Assembly (NCBI RefSeq): GCF_000691525.1
Contig: NZ_JMDW01000002.1
Location: forward strand, 124,001-188,000
Source of the DNA: Mycolicibacterium neoaurum ATCC 25795
GTDB lineage: Bacteria; Actinomycetota; Actinomycetes; Mycobacteriales; Mycobacteriaceae
Reading direction: 5' to 3'
DNA: 64,000 nucleotides
The position numbers were made by a program, and so were the translations under genes. Of the stretch, positions 17,522-27,164 are shown piece by piece; position 1 is the stretch's first letter, and every line of letters starts with the position of its first letter. Below the pieces are notes generated by a model that was given only the letters and a program-made list of their open reading frames with translations, made no database searches and was not told the origin of the DNA.

Positions 17522-18445
17522 GTGACCTCACCGAACGAGCCCGGGCACCCGGCGCCGGCCGGGACCCCGGGTGCGTCACAGCCCGACGGCGCCACCAGTG
17601 CCCGACGGTCACAGGCCGCCGACTCCAATGAGGTCCCGCCGTGGCAGCGGGGTCCGGCCGCCCGGGCCGCCAACCCGCAACGATCCGGCGAGCCCGCCCG
17701 ACCGACCGAGCCGGTGCGGCCAGCAGACCAGGCACGGCCCGCCGAGCCCAACCGCACCGGTGAGCCGCAGCGACCGCCGACTCGTTCCCCCGGCACGGAC
17801 ACCCGGGTCGGACAGTTCCTGTCCGGCACCGCGGTGAACCCCCCGCGGGAGAACCGCGACACACGGGACACCGAGGTCGTGGCGACCAGGGCGCCGGAAC
17901 GGCCGGAGAGCCGCCCGGAAGGCCAACGCACCGAGGCGCAGCGGCCGGAGAAGTACGCCAGTGAGTTGCCCGATCTGTCCGGGCAGCCGCCCCGTCAGGG
18001 TCGGCCGCCGGCACCGACATCCGGTGACCACCGTCCGGCCGCCCCGGCGGGACGAGTTCAGGTCGGCGCGCGCAAGCATCAGGGTCCGGTGCGCGCGAGC
18101 ATGCAGATTCGCCGCATCGACCCGTGGAGCACGCTGAAGGTCTCGCTGGTGCTCTCCGGTGTGATGTTCTTCGTCTGGATGATCGCCGTGGCGTTCCTGT
18201 ACCTGGTGCTCGGCGGGATGGGTGTCTGGACCAAACTGAACAGCAATGTCGGCGATCTGCTCACCAGCGACAGCGGTGGTGGCGGTGAACTGATCTCCAG
18301 CGGAACGATTTTCGGTGGTGCGACGCTTATCGGTCTGGTCAACATCGTGCTGCTGACGGCCATGGCGACCGCCGGTGCGTTCATCTACAACCTGATCACC
18401 GATCTGGTCGGTGGCGTCGAGGTGACCCTGGCAGACAGGGACTGA
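17522..18445 (+). CDS. DUF3566 membrane protein (Rv0007-like)
   Basis: 307 residues. The first 190 or so are a low-complexity Pro/Arg/Gly-rich, probably disordered cytoplasmic region. The C-terminal DUF3566 domain begins [21 protein letters not shown] and contains two membrane segments (about residues 205-235 and 262-290) around a Gly/Ser loop. Function unknown; the gene always follows gyrA in mycobacteria. GTG start at 17522 behind ACAAGGAGCC. Confidence 0.92.
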   Translation: MTSPNEPGHPAPAGTPGASQPDGATSARRSQAADSNEVPPWQRGPAARAANPQRSGEPARPTEPVRPADQARPAEPNRTGEPQRPPTRSPGTDTRVGQFLSGTAVNPPRENRDTRDTEVVATRAPERPESRPEGQRTEAQRPEKYASELPDLSGQPPRQGRPPAPTSGDHRPAAPAGRVQVGARKHQGPVRASMQIRRIDPWSTLKVSLVLSGVMFFVWMIAVAFLYLVLGGMGVWTKLNSNVGDLLTSDSGGGGELISSGTIFGGATLIGLVNIVLLTAMATAGAFIYNLITDLVGGVEVTLADRD

Positions 18446-18479
18446 TCGCACGCCCGTCGGGGCATCAGATCCTCGCGGT

Positions 18480-18509
18480 TTGGGCGATGGGCAGTGCTTA
18501 CGGTAATCT
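18480..18509 (+). promoter_or_regulatory. Putative promoter of tRNA-Ile
   Basis: TTGGGC (18480-18485), an 18-base spacer and TAATCT (18504-18509), ending 26 bases before the tRNA. Resembles a housekeeping sigma-factor promoter. Confidence 0.45.
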
Positions 18510-18535
18510 CGTCGCTCGGCCGTACTGGTCGATAC

Positions 18536-18609
18536 GGGCCTATAGCTCAGGCGGTTAGAGCGCTTCGCTGATAACGAAGAGGTCGGAGGTTCGAGTCCTC
18601 CTAGGCCCA
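18536..18609 (+). tRNA. tRNA-Ile (anticodon GAT)
   Basis: 74 bases forming a full cloverleaf: acceptor GGGCCTA/TAGGCCC, anticodon loop CTGATAA on stem TTCGC-type pairing, T-loop TTCGAGT and discriminator A. No CCA is encoded. Position after gyrA matches ileT of mycobacteria. Confidence 0.97.
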
Positions 18610-18625
18610 CGGAAGGGTATGCACC

Positions 18626-18730
18626 ATGAAGTTGGTGTTGGTGGCAGTTGTCACAGCCGTCGCGGTGATCGTCTACCGGTCCCGCCACGGTGTCGAGGTC
18701 TGGCACACCATCGAGGATCGGCCCGCATAA
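18626..18730 (+). CDS. Short membrane peptide between two tRNAs (DLW-39-like)
   Basis: 34-residue reading frame: one N-terminal membrane helix (KLVLVAVVTAVAVIVY) followed by a short polar tail containing a VEVWHTIEDRPA end. AAGG lies about 10 bases before the ATG. Actinobacteria carry a family of about 39-residue peptides (DLW-39) near these tRNAs downstream of gyrA, and this looks like a member by size, helix and a Trp in the tail. Function unknown. Confidence 0.65.
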   Translation: MKLVLVAVVTAVAVIVYRSRHGVEVWHTIEDRPA

Positions 18731-18738
18731 CCCCTTAA

Positions 18739-18811
18739 GGGGCCTTAGCTCAGTTGGTAGAGCGCTGCCTTTGCAAGGCAGATGTCAGGAGTTCGAATCT
18801 CCTAGGCTCCA
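18739..18811 (+). tRNA. tRNA-Ala (anticodon TGC)
   Basis: 73 bases: acceptor GGGGCCT/AGGCTCC with one G-U pair, D-loop AGTTGGTAGAG, anticodon loop TTTGCAA on stem CTGCC/GGCAG, T-loop TTCGAAT and discriminator A. A decayed integrase lies just downstream, so its 3' end may have been an attachment site. Confidence 0.97.
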
Positions 18812-18821
18812 CAATAAAAAT

Positions 18822-18856
18822 AGCAGGTCAGGCCCTATATGGTCTGGCCTGCTTTT
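18822..18856. terminator. Terminator after tRNA-Ala
   Basis: The arms AGCAGGTCAGGCC and GGTCTGGCCTGCT pair (with G-U pairs) around CTATAT and are followed by TTTT. It ends the tRNA transcript and may also serve the convergent integrase remnant. Confidence 0.75.
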
Positions 18857-18859
18857 GCG

Positions 18860-19915
18860 TTAGGCGGCGTCGGTGCCCACACTTTGCCCACAATCACGAG
18901 TCAACAGCTGATTGATCGCGATACCTACGGCGTCGACATCGGACCCGTACAGGTGGCCATAGCGATCCAGTGTCAAGCTCGCTGACTCGTGGCCCAGCAT
19001 GTTCTGAAGGCTCTTGATGTTCGCGCCTGCCTGGATCGCCAGCGACGATGCCGTGTGACGCAGCTCGTGGATCTTGAACCCGTAGACCGTGACCTTTTCC
19101 CCGGCTGCGTTCTTCACCATCCGGGGGAACAGGCGCGAAGCGGTGACGGCGTCCGACCATCACCGGCGCCGAACGTTCGCGCCCCGCATGTCTCCGCCGG
19201 CCGACTCAGGGAACACCAGGCCGTCAGGCGTCCCCGGCGTCAGCGGATCGCCGACAAACTCTCAGATGCTGACCGTACGGCCTTTGCCGCCCTTTGGGGT
19301 ACCGACGAACTAGTTATCCACCAGCGTCACCGAAGCGCAGCCCGCACGTCTCCAGCATGTACACCAGCGCCCGATTCGTCCCGCCGCGTCAGCGACCGCG
19401 TGCAGCTGGTCCATCGTCAGGAACCGCTGCTCGACCGTTCCCACCGCCGGCAGCTCGACACCGTCGACGGGGTTCAGCACCAACCGGTGGTCGGCCACCG
19501 CCATTGCGAGCACATGCCACAGCACACCGATTGTGCACCGAGGCCGGCGCGTGGCTGGTGCTGAGATCGGCAACCCAGTCTCGGACCAGCTGACGCGAGA
19601 TGCCCCCCACGGCGACGTCAGCGTGACTGGCAATGAACGTATCTACGACAACCCGATACCGGGCGTGAGGCGACTGTTTCAGGTTGTGCTTCGACCCCAA
19701 CCACTCCCCCGCTTACTCCCCGAGCTTCGCCCGGCCGGTTGCGGGCGCGACGTACGCCCCGCGGCGATTGTCGACCTCCAGCTGATTGGCGAACGCTTCG
19801 GCATCCCGCTTCGTCCGGAGGCCGCGCTTGCCGGTCTCCCTTTTGCCCGGGTGCGGTAAATGTCCCGGTAACACATTGCGCCAGCGGTGTTTTCGTGCTT
19901 CTCAATCGTTGCCAT
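18860..19915 (-). pseudogene. Decayed phage-type tyrosine integrase next to tRNA-Ala
   Basis: Pieces of one integrase occur in order in different frames: the opening MATIEKHENTAG (from 19915), a middle part with LKQSPHARYRVVVDTFIASH and WVADLSTSHAPASVH, the core LWHVLAMAVADHRLVLNPVDGVEL, then PKGGKGRTVSI, LVFPESAGGDMRGANVRRR, and the catalytic C-terminus with HELRHTASSLAIQAGAN, MLGHESASLTLDRYGHLY. Several frameshifts and in-frame stops separate them, so no working recombinase is made. The family inserts elements at tRNA genes; tRNA-Ala is 49 bases away. An open stretch also extends upstream of MATIEK to about 20130 without recognisable homology. Confidence 0.88.
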
Positions 19916-20193
19916 CGATAACCGCCCCAAGTTCGGAATACAGCTGTCGGGTGACCCAGCCTCGGAGTTGAGGACTTGCGTCTGGGCCCACTCGCTCGTC
20001 AAGCCATTCGACAGCGACTTCCGCCAGAGGTGTGTCGACGCGACTGCGATCTCGTCCTCGGTTAAACCAACCCGGAGTACATCATGGTGTTGGCTCAAAT
20101 AAACGCGCACCAGCCTGTGAACTGCCCTAATATCTCGTGTCAAACCACTTGGAGCCGAACCGCGGCCCGGTGTGCACAGGGGGAGACATATCG

Positions 20194-20556
20194 ATGGCTG
20201 CTGCGTGGATGACAGACACGGTACACAGGGCCACTCGGCGCCTTGTAACGTCTTCTGTCGCCATAGTATTGGCAATCGGAATCTCGGTTTTGTCAGCACC
20301 GACCGCGGACGCGAGAACCATGTTGGGCGGCATAAATGTGAATGTCGCTTGCACGTATCAGTACAAAGTTCCGGGCTATGGAACGATCCTCCGAAGCCAG
20401 AACAATGTCTATGGATGGCGTTGCGGCTCCAGTGTTTGGAGCGCGTCAGATGTCCGCGGCGTGGATATGGCTCGGGAATGCCGCCGCGTCTTTGGGAACG
20501 CCTACGCTGACTTTCTGAACTTCAAAGATCCTTACAGCTGGCGCTGCTTCCGTTAG
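20194..20556 (+). CDS. Small cysteine-rich secreted protein
   Basis: 120 residues from the ATG at 20194, which follows a GGGGGAGA site (a longer start at 20137 is possible). A signal peptide is clear: basic start, hydrophobic VTSSVAIVLAIGISVL, then a TADA-type cleavage region. The mature part of about 80 residues has four cysteines, in VACTY, GWRCG, ARECRR and SWRCFR, and two similar blocks (NVYGWRC and DPYSWRC). Proteins with this NAYGWRC/DPYSWRC pattern occur as secreted or lipoproteins in actinobacteria; function unknown. GC is lower than the surroundings and it lies in the decayed island. Confidence 0.75.
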   Translation: MAAAWMTDTVHRATRRLVTSSVAIVLAIGISVLSAPTADARTMLGGINVNVACTYQYKVPGYGTILRSQNNVYGWRCGSSVWSASDVRGVDMARECRRVFGNAYADFLNFKDPYSWRCFR

Positions 20557-20910
20557 GACGAGACAGAACGGGGACTCTGCACAAGTCGCATGTCCCGAGC
20601 GCCCGTGTTACTCGTTGTTGGTCTGATTCACTGACCGCCCTAACGAGTTCCAACGTCCGCTGGCCTCAATGAGCACCGCACACCAGCCGCCGAACGCCAG
20701 GCTCTACACGATGCGCTGCGCCCGATCGGACACGGACGCGCGGCCGAGGTCGCAACGCCGCACGGGAACCATCCGCTGGGCGACCCGCTGATCGTGTACA
20801 TCAGCTAGGCGTGACCGTCACCGTGGCCTGGGCTGCGATATGTTTTCGCGGTGCTCTTGTTCTGGCTCCACTATTGGTGAGTCGTACGCCCGCCCCGCGG
20901 CCTTACGCTC
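20557..20910. other. Intergenic stretch with a possible gene remnant
   Basis: 354 bases without an intact gene. Frame 20644-20808 (+) is open without a start codon and ends QALHDALRPIGHGRAAE...GDPLIVYIS-stop. It reads like the C-terminal end of a lost protein, which would fit the decayed island on the left. Nothing else is recognisable. Confidence 0.4.
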
Positions 20911-21351
20911 ATGTCCATGAGACTCACCGGCGTTGTTGGTGCATTCGTCGTCGCGGCTCTCGTGGCGGGCTGTGGTTCGACCGACGGCCGCCCCACGGCG
21001 GCCCCGGCTCCTGAGTCCAGCACGTCGGCGCAGGCCACCTCCTCCGTCGAGACGACCACGGCCCGCCCCTCCCCCACGCCCGAGGGTGCGCCCATCGGCA
21101 CCGCGACCATGCAGGTGCGCGGCGGCACGGCCCCGGTGACCATCACCTATCAGATCAACGGCGAGCCAGAGCAGACCGAGACGAACGTGACCCTGCCTTG
21201 GGAGAAGCAGTACCCGGTCTATGACAAGGTGCAGTCCTCGGTGCGCGCCGACGGCGGAGACACCGAACTCATCTGCGCCATCATCATGGACGGCAACCTG
21301 GTCTCGTTCGTCACCGAACCGCGGCCGACGTGCAGCTTCGCCTACTATTAG
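20911..21351 (+). CDS. Lipoprotein with MmpS-like C-terminal domain
   Basis: 146 residues. N-terminal lipoprotein signal with lipobox LVAGC (Cys about residue 21), then a Ser/Thr/Pro/Ala-rich linker to about residue 60, then a beta-rich domain (VTITYQINGEPEQTETNVTLPW) with two cysteines (ELICAIIMDGNLVS, PTCSFAYY). The domain resembles the extracellular part of MmpS-type proteins, but no MmpL gene lies nearby, so the assignment is tentative. The start may be the ATG at 20911 or 20917. Ends by overlapping the convergent sulfatase gene by 4 bases. Confidence 0.8.
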   Translation: MSMRLTGVVGAFVVAALVAGCGSTDGRPTAAPAPESSTSAQATSSVETTTARPSPTPEGAPIGTATMQVRGGTAPVTITYQINGEPEQTETNVTLPWEKQYPVYDKVQSSVRADGGDTELICAIIMDGNLVSFVTEPRPTCSFAYY

Positions 21352-23678
21352 GTCGAGTAGGCCACGTGTACCTGGCGGATGCGGCCCTCGAACGGGAACG
21401 GGGCGCGCTCGCGGTAATCCAGCGATACCGGTGAACCAAGGCAGGTCCCGATGTCGAGGCAGTCGTTGGCGGTGAACAGCAGCGGCGCAGACACGGGAAC
21501 CCGGCCCGAGGCCACCACGTCACCGTCGACCGACAACGAGACGTCCAGGGGGCCGCCAGGACGCTGCTCGGCGTAACTCGTCGTGACGACGATGGTGTGC
21601 CTGCCGGCCGAGATCGGCTGCGCCGAACGCACCTTGGTCCGCATCAGGATGAACAGGTTGTACTCGTAGCAGAGATGGCCGGCGTCCAGATAGCAGGTCA
21701 ACCCGCCCGCCGCGGCACCCAGCGCGTACAGCACTCCGTTACCGCCGGCCGGCACCTCGACATCGATGGTCACGACGTTGTTCTTGTTGCCCAGCGCGGG
21801 GGCGCAGAACTCGGGCATCCGGACCATATCCCCGGCAAACGTCCACTCCCGATACGGCGGGGTGATCCGCAGCTCCGGGTGGTACACCGGAACCCACAAC
21901 CCGCCGCCGATCGGTAGCACCGCGTTGCGCGCGGCCTCGATGGCGAACAGTTCACGGAGCTGCGCCAGCTTCTGCGGCTCGGCATCGGCCAGATCGTGGG
22001 CTTGGGACCAATCGTCGTCGAGGTTGTAGAGCTCCCAGCGGTCCTGGTCGGGGGTCCACGTCGCGATCCCGGGCGGCGCGCCGGGCACCCACGGCAGCCG
22101 CGGACCCCTGGCACACGCCAACCAGCCGTCGTCGTAGATCGCGCGGCTGCCCATGATCTCGAAGTACTGAGTTCGCTTTCCGCCATCGGCGCTCCGGTCG
22201 ACCAGCGTCCGGGCGAAACTCGCTCCGGCCAGCGGCATCTGGGGCTCCCCGGCCACGATGCGTGGTGGCTCGATACCGACCAGTTCGTAGATCGTTGGAA
22301 CGACGTCATTGCAGTGCAGGAACACATCGCGCGGGACCGGATCGGCCGCGACCCGCGCCGGCCACCGCGCGACGAGCGGGTTGCGCGTGCCCCCGAGATG
22401 CGAGGCCAACAACTTCATCCCCTTGTACGGTGTGCTGCCGGCCCACGCCCAGCCGGCGTGATACTGGTTGTCCACCAACGGTGATCCCAGTACGTCGAGG
22501 CCACCGAGGGCGTCTAGGGCGTCGATATGCTGACGCACGGTCGTCGGAATGCCGTTCTGGGCAAGGAGTTCGGCGATGGTCCCGTTCTGGCCCTCCCCCG
22601 ACGAACCGTTATCGCCCCAGATGTAGAGAAACAGTGTGTTCTCGCCGTAGCCGAGGGCGTCCAGCTCATCGCTTATCCGACCGACCTGTACATCGACATG
22701 CTCGGCGTACCCGGCCGCGACCTCCATCAGGCGGCGCTGGAAGGGCTTCTCGTCCTCGGGAATGTCATCCCACGCCGACAGTGTCTCGTCGCGCTCGGTG
22801 AGCGTACAGTCCGGTGGGATCCAGCCCTTGGCCTTGGCGCGCTCGAACACCCGCTCGCGGTAGGCATCCCACCCATCATCGAACTTGCCCGCATACTTGT
22901 CGGCCCACTCCTTCATGATGTGGTGCGGCCCGTGCAGGCACCCGCTGGCCCAGTACATGAAGAACGGCTTGTCGGCATTGAAGGCCCTGTGCCGCCGTAG
23001 CCAGCCGATCGCGTCATCAGCCAGATCCTCGGACAGGTGATAACCCTCTTCGGCGGTCTTGGTCGGTGCGACGACGGTGGTGTTGCGCACCAGGTGCGGT
23101 TCGTACTGGGATGCCTCACCGGCCAGAAAGCCGTAGAAATACTCGAAACCCAAACCCGTGGGCCAATTCTCGAACGGTCCGGCCGCGGTGGTCTCCTCGG
23201 CCGGAGTGTTGTGCCACTTACCGAACGCTGAGGTGGCGTATCCGTATTGCTTGAGCACCTCGGCGACCGTCGCCGCCGAGCGGGGGATCTTGCCCGAGTA
23301 GCCGTCCCAGTCATTGGCCAACTCGGCGATCTGGCCGTTGCCGATCTCGTGATGATTGCGCCCGGTCAGCAGTGAGGCGCGGGTCGGCGAACACATCGCG
23401 GTGGTGTGAAATCGGTTGTAGGACACACCCTCTGCGCACATTCGGTCGAGCGTTGCGGTGTGCACCTCACCACCGAATGCGGTGGGAAGCCCGGGTCCGG
23501 CGTCGTCGATCAACACGATGACGATGTTCGGGGTGTCGGCCGGCAGTCGGCGCGGCACCGGGCGAGCCGCGTAGCTGGACTCGCCGAGCGTGCGGCCGGC
23601 GACGCTGGCTGACGGAACCGGGGGGAACGGCAGAGACCCGCCATCGGGGATCTTCGGGGCCACGATGTCGGTGCTCAT
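21348..23678 (-). CDS. Arylsulfatase (type I, formylglycine-dependent)
   Basis: Hydrolyses sulfate esters; the natural substrate is not predictable. 776 residues from the ATG at 23678 (GAGAGGAC upstream). The metal-binding motif VLIDDAG is near residue 55 and the sulfatase signature CSPTR at residues 96-100, where Cys96 would be converted to formylglycine. The GKWH motif and the DNG block (YIWGDNGSSGEG) complete the active site. The last 150 or so residues form an extra beta-rich domain. No signal peptide is evident, so it is probably cytoplasmic. No sulfatase-modifying enzyme gene is in the window. Confidence 0.93.
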   Translation of the reverse strand: MSTDIVAPKIPDGGSLPFPPVPSASVAGRTLGESSYAARPVPRRLPADTPNIVIVLIDDAGPGLPTAFGGEVHTATLDRMCAEGVSYNRFHTTAMCSPTRASLLTGRNHHEIGNGQIAELANDWDGYSGKIPRSAATVAEVLKQYGYATSAFGKWHNTPAEETTAAGPFENWPTGLGFEYFYGFLAGEASQYEPHLVRNTTVVAPTKTAEEGYHLSEDLADDAIGWLRRHRAFNADKPFFMYWASGCLHGPHHIMKEWADKYAGKFDDGWDAYRERVFERAKAKGWIPPDCTLTERDETLSAWDDIPEDEKPFQRRLMEVAAGYAEHVDVQVGRISDELDALGYGENTLFLYIWGDNGSSGEGQNGTIAELLAQNGIPTTVRQHIDALDALGGLDVLGSPLVDNQYHAGWAWAGSTPYKGMKLLASHLGGTRNPLVARWPARVAADPVPRDVFLHCNDVVPTIYELVGIEPPRIVAGEPQMPLAGASFARTLVDRSADGGKRTQYFEIMGSRAIYDDGWLACARGPRLPWVPGAPPGIATWTPDQDRWELYNLDDDWSQAHDLADAEPQKLAQLRELFAIEAARNAVLPIGGGLWVPVYHPELRITPPYREWTFAGDMVRMPEFCAPALGNKNNVVTIDVEVPAGGNGVLYALGAAAGGLTCYLDAGHLCYEYNLFILMRTKVRSAQPISAGRHTIVVTTSYAEQRPGGPLDVSLSVDGDVVASGRVPVSAPLLFTANDCLDIGTCLGSPVSLDYRERAPFPFEGRIRQVHVAYST

Positions 23679-23738
23679 ACAGGTCCTCTCCGCGCACGGT
23701 CTATCCGATAAGTGATACACCGACTATTCGGGAGCGGC

Positions 23739-24059
23739 TCAGGGTTTGGGGGTGAACTCCACGCTCGGCGGCAACGTCGACGGTTCCGGACGCATCGAAC
23801 GGCGCACGATCGAGAATGTCACCGCACCGACGGCGAGAACAGTGGCACCGATCACCACGTACAGCAGCGGCCGACGCTTCGGCGGTGCGGGCGGCGCAGG
23901 ACGAAGCCGGGCGTTGAGCCAGGACACGCCGGAGGCGGCGGAGGATGCGCCGAGGCCGACGGTGCCGCGGGTGATGTCGACGGGGCCGACGACGGTGTAC
24001 CTCAACCCGCGGCCGAGTCGCTGCGCCGGGGTCAATGGGGTGTCGGTGCTGGTGCTCAT
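23739..24059 (-). CDS. cwsA: CwsA-like cell wall synthesis protein (Rv0008c position)
   Basis: 106 residues. A cytoplasmic N-terminal part with [29 protein letters not shown], matching the opening of mycobacterial CwsA, is followed by one membrane helix ([18 protein letters not shown], about residues 72-90) and a short outer tail. CwsA interacts with CrgA and Wag31 in septum and pole growth; crgA lies 1.6 kb away. It is shorter than the 145-residue M. tuberculosis protein. The start at 24059 follows GAGAGGTGG. Divergent from ppiA. Confidence 0.8.
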   Translation of the reverse strand: MSTSTDTPLTPAQRLGRGLRYTVVGPVDITRGTVGLGASSAASGVSWLNARLRPAPPAPPKRRPLLYVVIGATVLAVGAVTFSIVRRSMRPEPSTLPPSVEFTPKP

Positions 24060-24156
24060 GGGCCACCTCTCTGGGCTGTCCGGAAGTCCCCCACAGCGTG
24101 CCACTAACCGCGGGGCCGTGGACACCGGTATAGGACCAAGTGGCAGACTGAAATCC

Positions 24157-24684
<528 letters not shown>

Positions 24685-24700
24685 CCCGGAGTACCCGAAG

Positions 24701-24736
24701 CGCACGCTCACCGACGTTCGGTGAGCGTGCGTTTTC
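24701..24736. terminator. Strong intrinsic terminator after ppiA
   Basis: The arms CGCACGCTCACCGA and TCGGTGAGCGTGCG pair perfectly around CGT and are followed by TTTTC. A 14-bp stem with a U-tract. Confidence 0.9.
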
Positions 24737-24799
24737 TTTGGGCTCGGGGCGGTGTGTCGGGCTGCCGACACGCACGGTCGCCGGAAAGGTCAGGGTCGG

Positions 24800-25213
24800 T
24801 CAGCGGGCGTAGCCGGCGGAACGCAGCACCTCGAGCACCTCGGCGGGACTGGTTCCCAGATCCCACCGCGTGAAGATGTAGAGCCGGTCGTCGGTGGTGT
24901 CGATCTCCAACAGCCGCTGTTTGCGGGCCAGCCGACGGAACTCGGTGATCCGGATCTGGGTGATCTCATCGCGCGCAATCACCCGGGTGCTCACCCAGCC
25001 GCGTACCTGGAGGCCGGTCTCGGTGATTGCCAGTTTTGGACGTGCACGCCAAGAAACCGTTGCAAACAACACCAAACCGGCCGCGGCAACGATGCCAAGA
25101 ACACGTCCGGGCAGGTCTGTGACCACGGTCACAGCGACGATCGCCATCGCGAGACCGGCGATTCCGATCCAGATGATGGCCGCGCTCTTCGGCGCCCAAA
25201 AAGTTTGCTGCAT
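24800..25213 (-). CDS. PH-domain membrane protein (Rv0010c-like)
   Basis: 137 residues. Two N-terminal membrane helices (IIWIGIAGLAMAIVAVTVV and VLGIVAAAGLVLFATV, roughly residues 12-52) are followed by a bacterial PH-like domain (LAITETGLQVRGWVSTRVIARDEI, then the RLYIFTRWDLGTSPAEVLEVL end). This matches the Rv0010c family in the conserved ppiA-crgA position. Function unknown. Confidence 0.88.
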   Translation of the reverse strand: MQQTFWAPKSAAIIWIGIAGLAMAIVAVTVVTDLPGRVLGIVAAAGLVLFATVSWRARPKLAITETGLQVRGWVSTRVIARDEITQIRITEFRRLARKQRLLEIDTTDDRLYIFTRWDLGTSPAEVLEVLRSAGYAR

Positions 25214-25369
25214 TGGCTCAGAACCCCCTCTTACCGGGAGTTTTGAAGTTATCCACAGACGCTATCCCCAATGGGGATGAATCACAACGGTGTGATTGGG
25301 TTACGAGCAGGTTGCGGGCGGGATAACCACGGTGATGCACAAGTCGGCTCATTCCGGACGCTTTTGGCG

Positions 25370-25651
25370 TCAGCGCCACCGCATCGTCAGCAAAAGCCCG
25401 GAAATCATGAAGGCAAACGCGATCGCGTAGTTCCACGGGCCCAGATCGGCCATCCAGCCCAGCCAGGTCGGTGCGTTCAATCCGGTGGCACCCAGCTGGA
25501 AGACGAGCAACCAGAACAGCCCGAAGAGCATCAAACCGACGAACAGGACGACGAACCACACACTCGACGGTCCGGCTTTGACCTTGACCGGGGTCCGACT
25601 CACCGGGTTGATGGTGAAGTCGTTCTTCTTACGGACTTTGGACTTGGGCAT
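25370..25651 (-). CDS. crgA: Cell division protein CrgA
   Basis: 93 residues. Basic cytoplasmic start [16 protein letters not shown] and two membrane helices ([21 protein letters not shown] and [18 protein letters not shown]). CrgA recruits septal peptidoglycan proteins and binds FtsZ and CwsA. Length and both helices match the family. ATG at 25651 with AAAGG upstream, divergent from the DUF881 gene with only 18 bases between the starts. Confidence 0.95.
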   Translation of the reverse strand: MPKSKVRKKNDFTINPVSRTPVKVKAGPSSVWFVVLFVGLMLFGLFWLLVFQLGATGLNAPTWLGWMADLGPWNYAIAFAFMISGLLLTMRWR

Positions 25652-25669
25652 GGTTAACCTTTGGAGACG

Positions 25670-26452
25670 ATGGTCGAGGCAGTGGACTCCGAGCCTAACC
25701 CAGCACCGCACCGCAAACGGTCGCTGTGGCGGTTCGGGGTGCCGATTGTGTGCCTGTTCGCCGGTCTGCTGCTGTCCACCACCCACGGTGTGGCCGACGG
25801 TGCCGAGATCCGGCGCAGCGACGCTCCCCGACTGGTCGACCTGGTTCGTGAGACCAGCGCCGGTGTCGACCGCCTGACCGCACAGCGCGATGCCCTGGTG
25901 GCCGGCATGGAGACCCATCACGGGGGCTCCCCCGGCGCCGAAGCCGCGCTGGCCGCCATCACCCACCGCTCCGATGTCCTCGCCGAGCAGGTCGGCCTTG
26001 ACCCCCTGCGCGGGCCGGGGCTGGTCGTCACCCTCGACGATGCCCAGCGCGATGCGGACGGCCGCTATCCCGTCGACGCCTCACCGGATGACCTGGTGGT
26101 CCACCAGCAGGACATCCAGGCGGTGCTGAACGCCCTGTGGAGCGCCGGCGCCGAGGGCATCCAGATGCAGGACCAGCGCATCATCGCCACCTCGGCGCCG
26201 TTGTGCGTGGGCAACACCCTGCTGCTCAACGACCGCACCTACAGCCCCCCGTATGTCGTCACCGCGGTGGGGGATCCGGTGGCCATGCAGGCGGCGCTGT
26301 CGGCCGCTCCCCTGGTGACCCTGTACAAGCAGTACGTGCTGCGGTTCCAGCTCGGTTACTCCGAGGAGGTCCGCGACGACGTGGAGTTGGCAGGCTATAC
26401 GGCGCCGGTGCGCATGCGGTATGCCAAACCGGCAGGTCCGCTCGGATACTGA
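25670..26452 (+). CDS. DUF881 membrane-anchored protein (Rv0012-like)
   Basis: About 260 residues. One N-terminal membrane helix ([20 protein letters not shown]) leads to an extracytoplasmic DUF881 domain with coiled region [16 protein letters not shown] and the block [12 protein letters not shown], then [27 protein letters not shown]. The family sits beside division genes in actinobacteria; its role is not established. The start is uncertain: ATG at 25670 or an in-frame TTG at 25661. Confidence 0.9.
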   Translation: MVEAVDSEPNPAPHRKRSLWRFGVPIVCLFAGLLLSTTHGVADGAEIRRSDAPRLVDLVRETSAGVDRLTAQRDALVAGMETHHGGSPGAEAALAAITHRSDVLAEQVGLDPLRGPGLVVTLDDAQRDADGRYPVDASPDDLVVHQQDIQAVLNALWSAGAEGIQMQDQRIIATSAPLCVGNTLLLNDRTYSPPYVVTAVGDPVAMQAALSAAPLVTLYKQYVLRFQLGYSEEVRDDVELAGYTAPVRMRYAKPAGPLGY

Positions 26453-26483
26453 CGTCGCGGCCCGGCGCAGTAGCCTGATCCCC

Positions 26484-27143
26484 ATGCAGGTTCTGGTCGT
26501 CGACAATTACGACAGCTTCGTGTTCAACCTGGTCCAATACCTGGGTCAGCTCGGCGTGACGGCACAGGTCTGGCGCAACGATGACGAGCGACTGGCGGAC
26601 CCGGGCGAGGTGGCCCGGCAGTTCGACGGCATCCTGCTCTCCCCCGGGCCCGGTACCCCCGAACGCGCCGGCGCCTCGATTCCGCTGGTCCATGCCAGCG
26701 CGCAGACCAAGACCCCGCTGCTGGGTGTCTGCCTCGGCCACCAAGCCATCGGGGTGGCCTTCGGAGGCACCGTGGACCGCGCGCCCGAGCTGTTGCACGG
26801 CAAGACCAGCACTGTGCACCATCGCGATGCCGGTGTGCTGCAAGGGCTTCCCGATCCGTTCACCGCGACCCGCTATCACTCGCTGACGATCCTGCCCGAG
26901 ACGTTGCCCGCCGAGTTGGAGTCCACCGGCGAGACCGACAGCGGGGTCATCATGGCGGTGCGCCACCGGGAATTGCCGATTCACGGTGTGCAATTCCACC
27001 CCGAATCGATCCTCACCGAGGGTGGCCACCGGATGCTGGCCAATTGGCTCGGCTACTGCGGGGCTGCCCCGGACGAGGGTTTGGTGCGCACGCTGGAGAA
27101 CGAGGTCGCCGACGCGGTGCGAGCCGCGACCGCTCGCGCCTGA
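26484..27143 (+). CDS. trpG: Glutamine amidotransferase subunit TrpG/PabA
   Basis: 219-residue class I glutamine amidotransferase, supplying ammonia for anthranilate or aminodeoxychorismate synthase. It opens MQVLVVDNYDSFVFNLVQYL; the nucleophile Cys83 is in GVCLGHQAIG and the His-Glu pair in GVQFHPESIL. In mycobacteria the single protein at this locus may serve both tryptophan and folate pathways. No partner synthase gene is nearby. Confidence 0.92.
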   Translation: MQVLVVDNYDSFVFNLVQYLGQLGVTAQVWRNDDERLADPGEVARQFDGILLSPGPGTPERAGASIPLVHASAQTKTPLLGVCLGHQAIGVAFGGTVDRAPELLHGKTSTVHHRDAGVLQGLPDPFTATRYHSLTILPETLPAELESTGETDSGVIMAVRHRELPIHGVQFHPESILTEGGHRMLANWLGYCGAAPDEGLVRTLENEVADAVRAATARA

Positions 27144-27164
27144 TCACCGGTAAGCGGCGGTGTA

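Noticed and set aside
18790..20910. Second attachment site for the integrase, as a direct copy of the tRNA-Ala 3' end
   Set aside because: No copy of TTCGAATCTCCTAGGCTCC was seen by eye between the tRNA and 20910; a shorter or diverged copy cannot be excluded.
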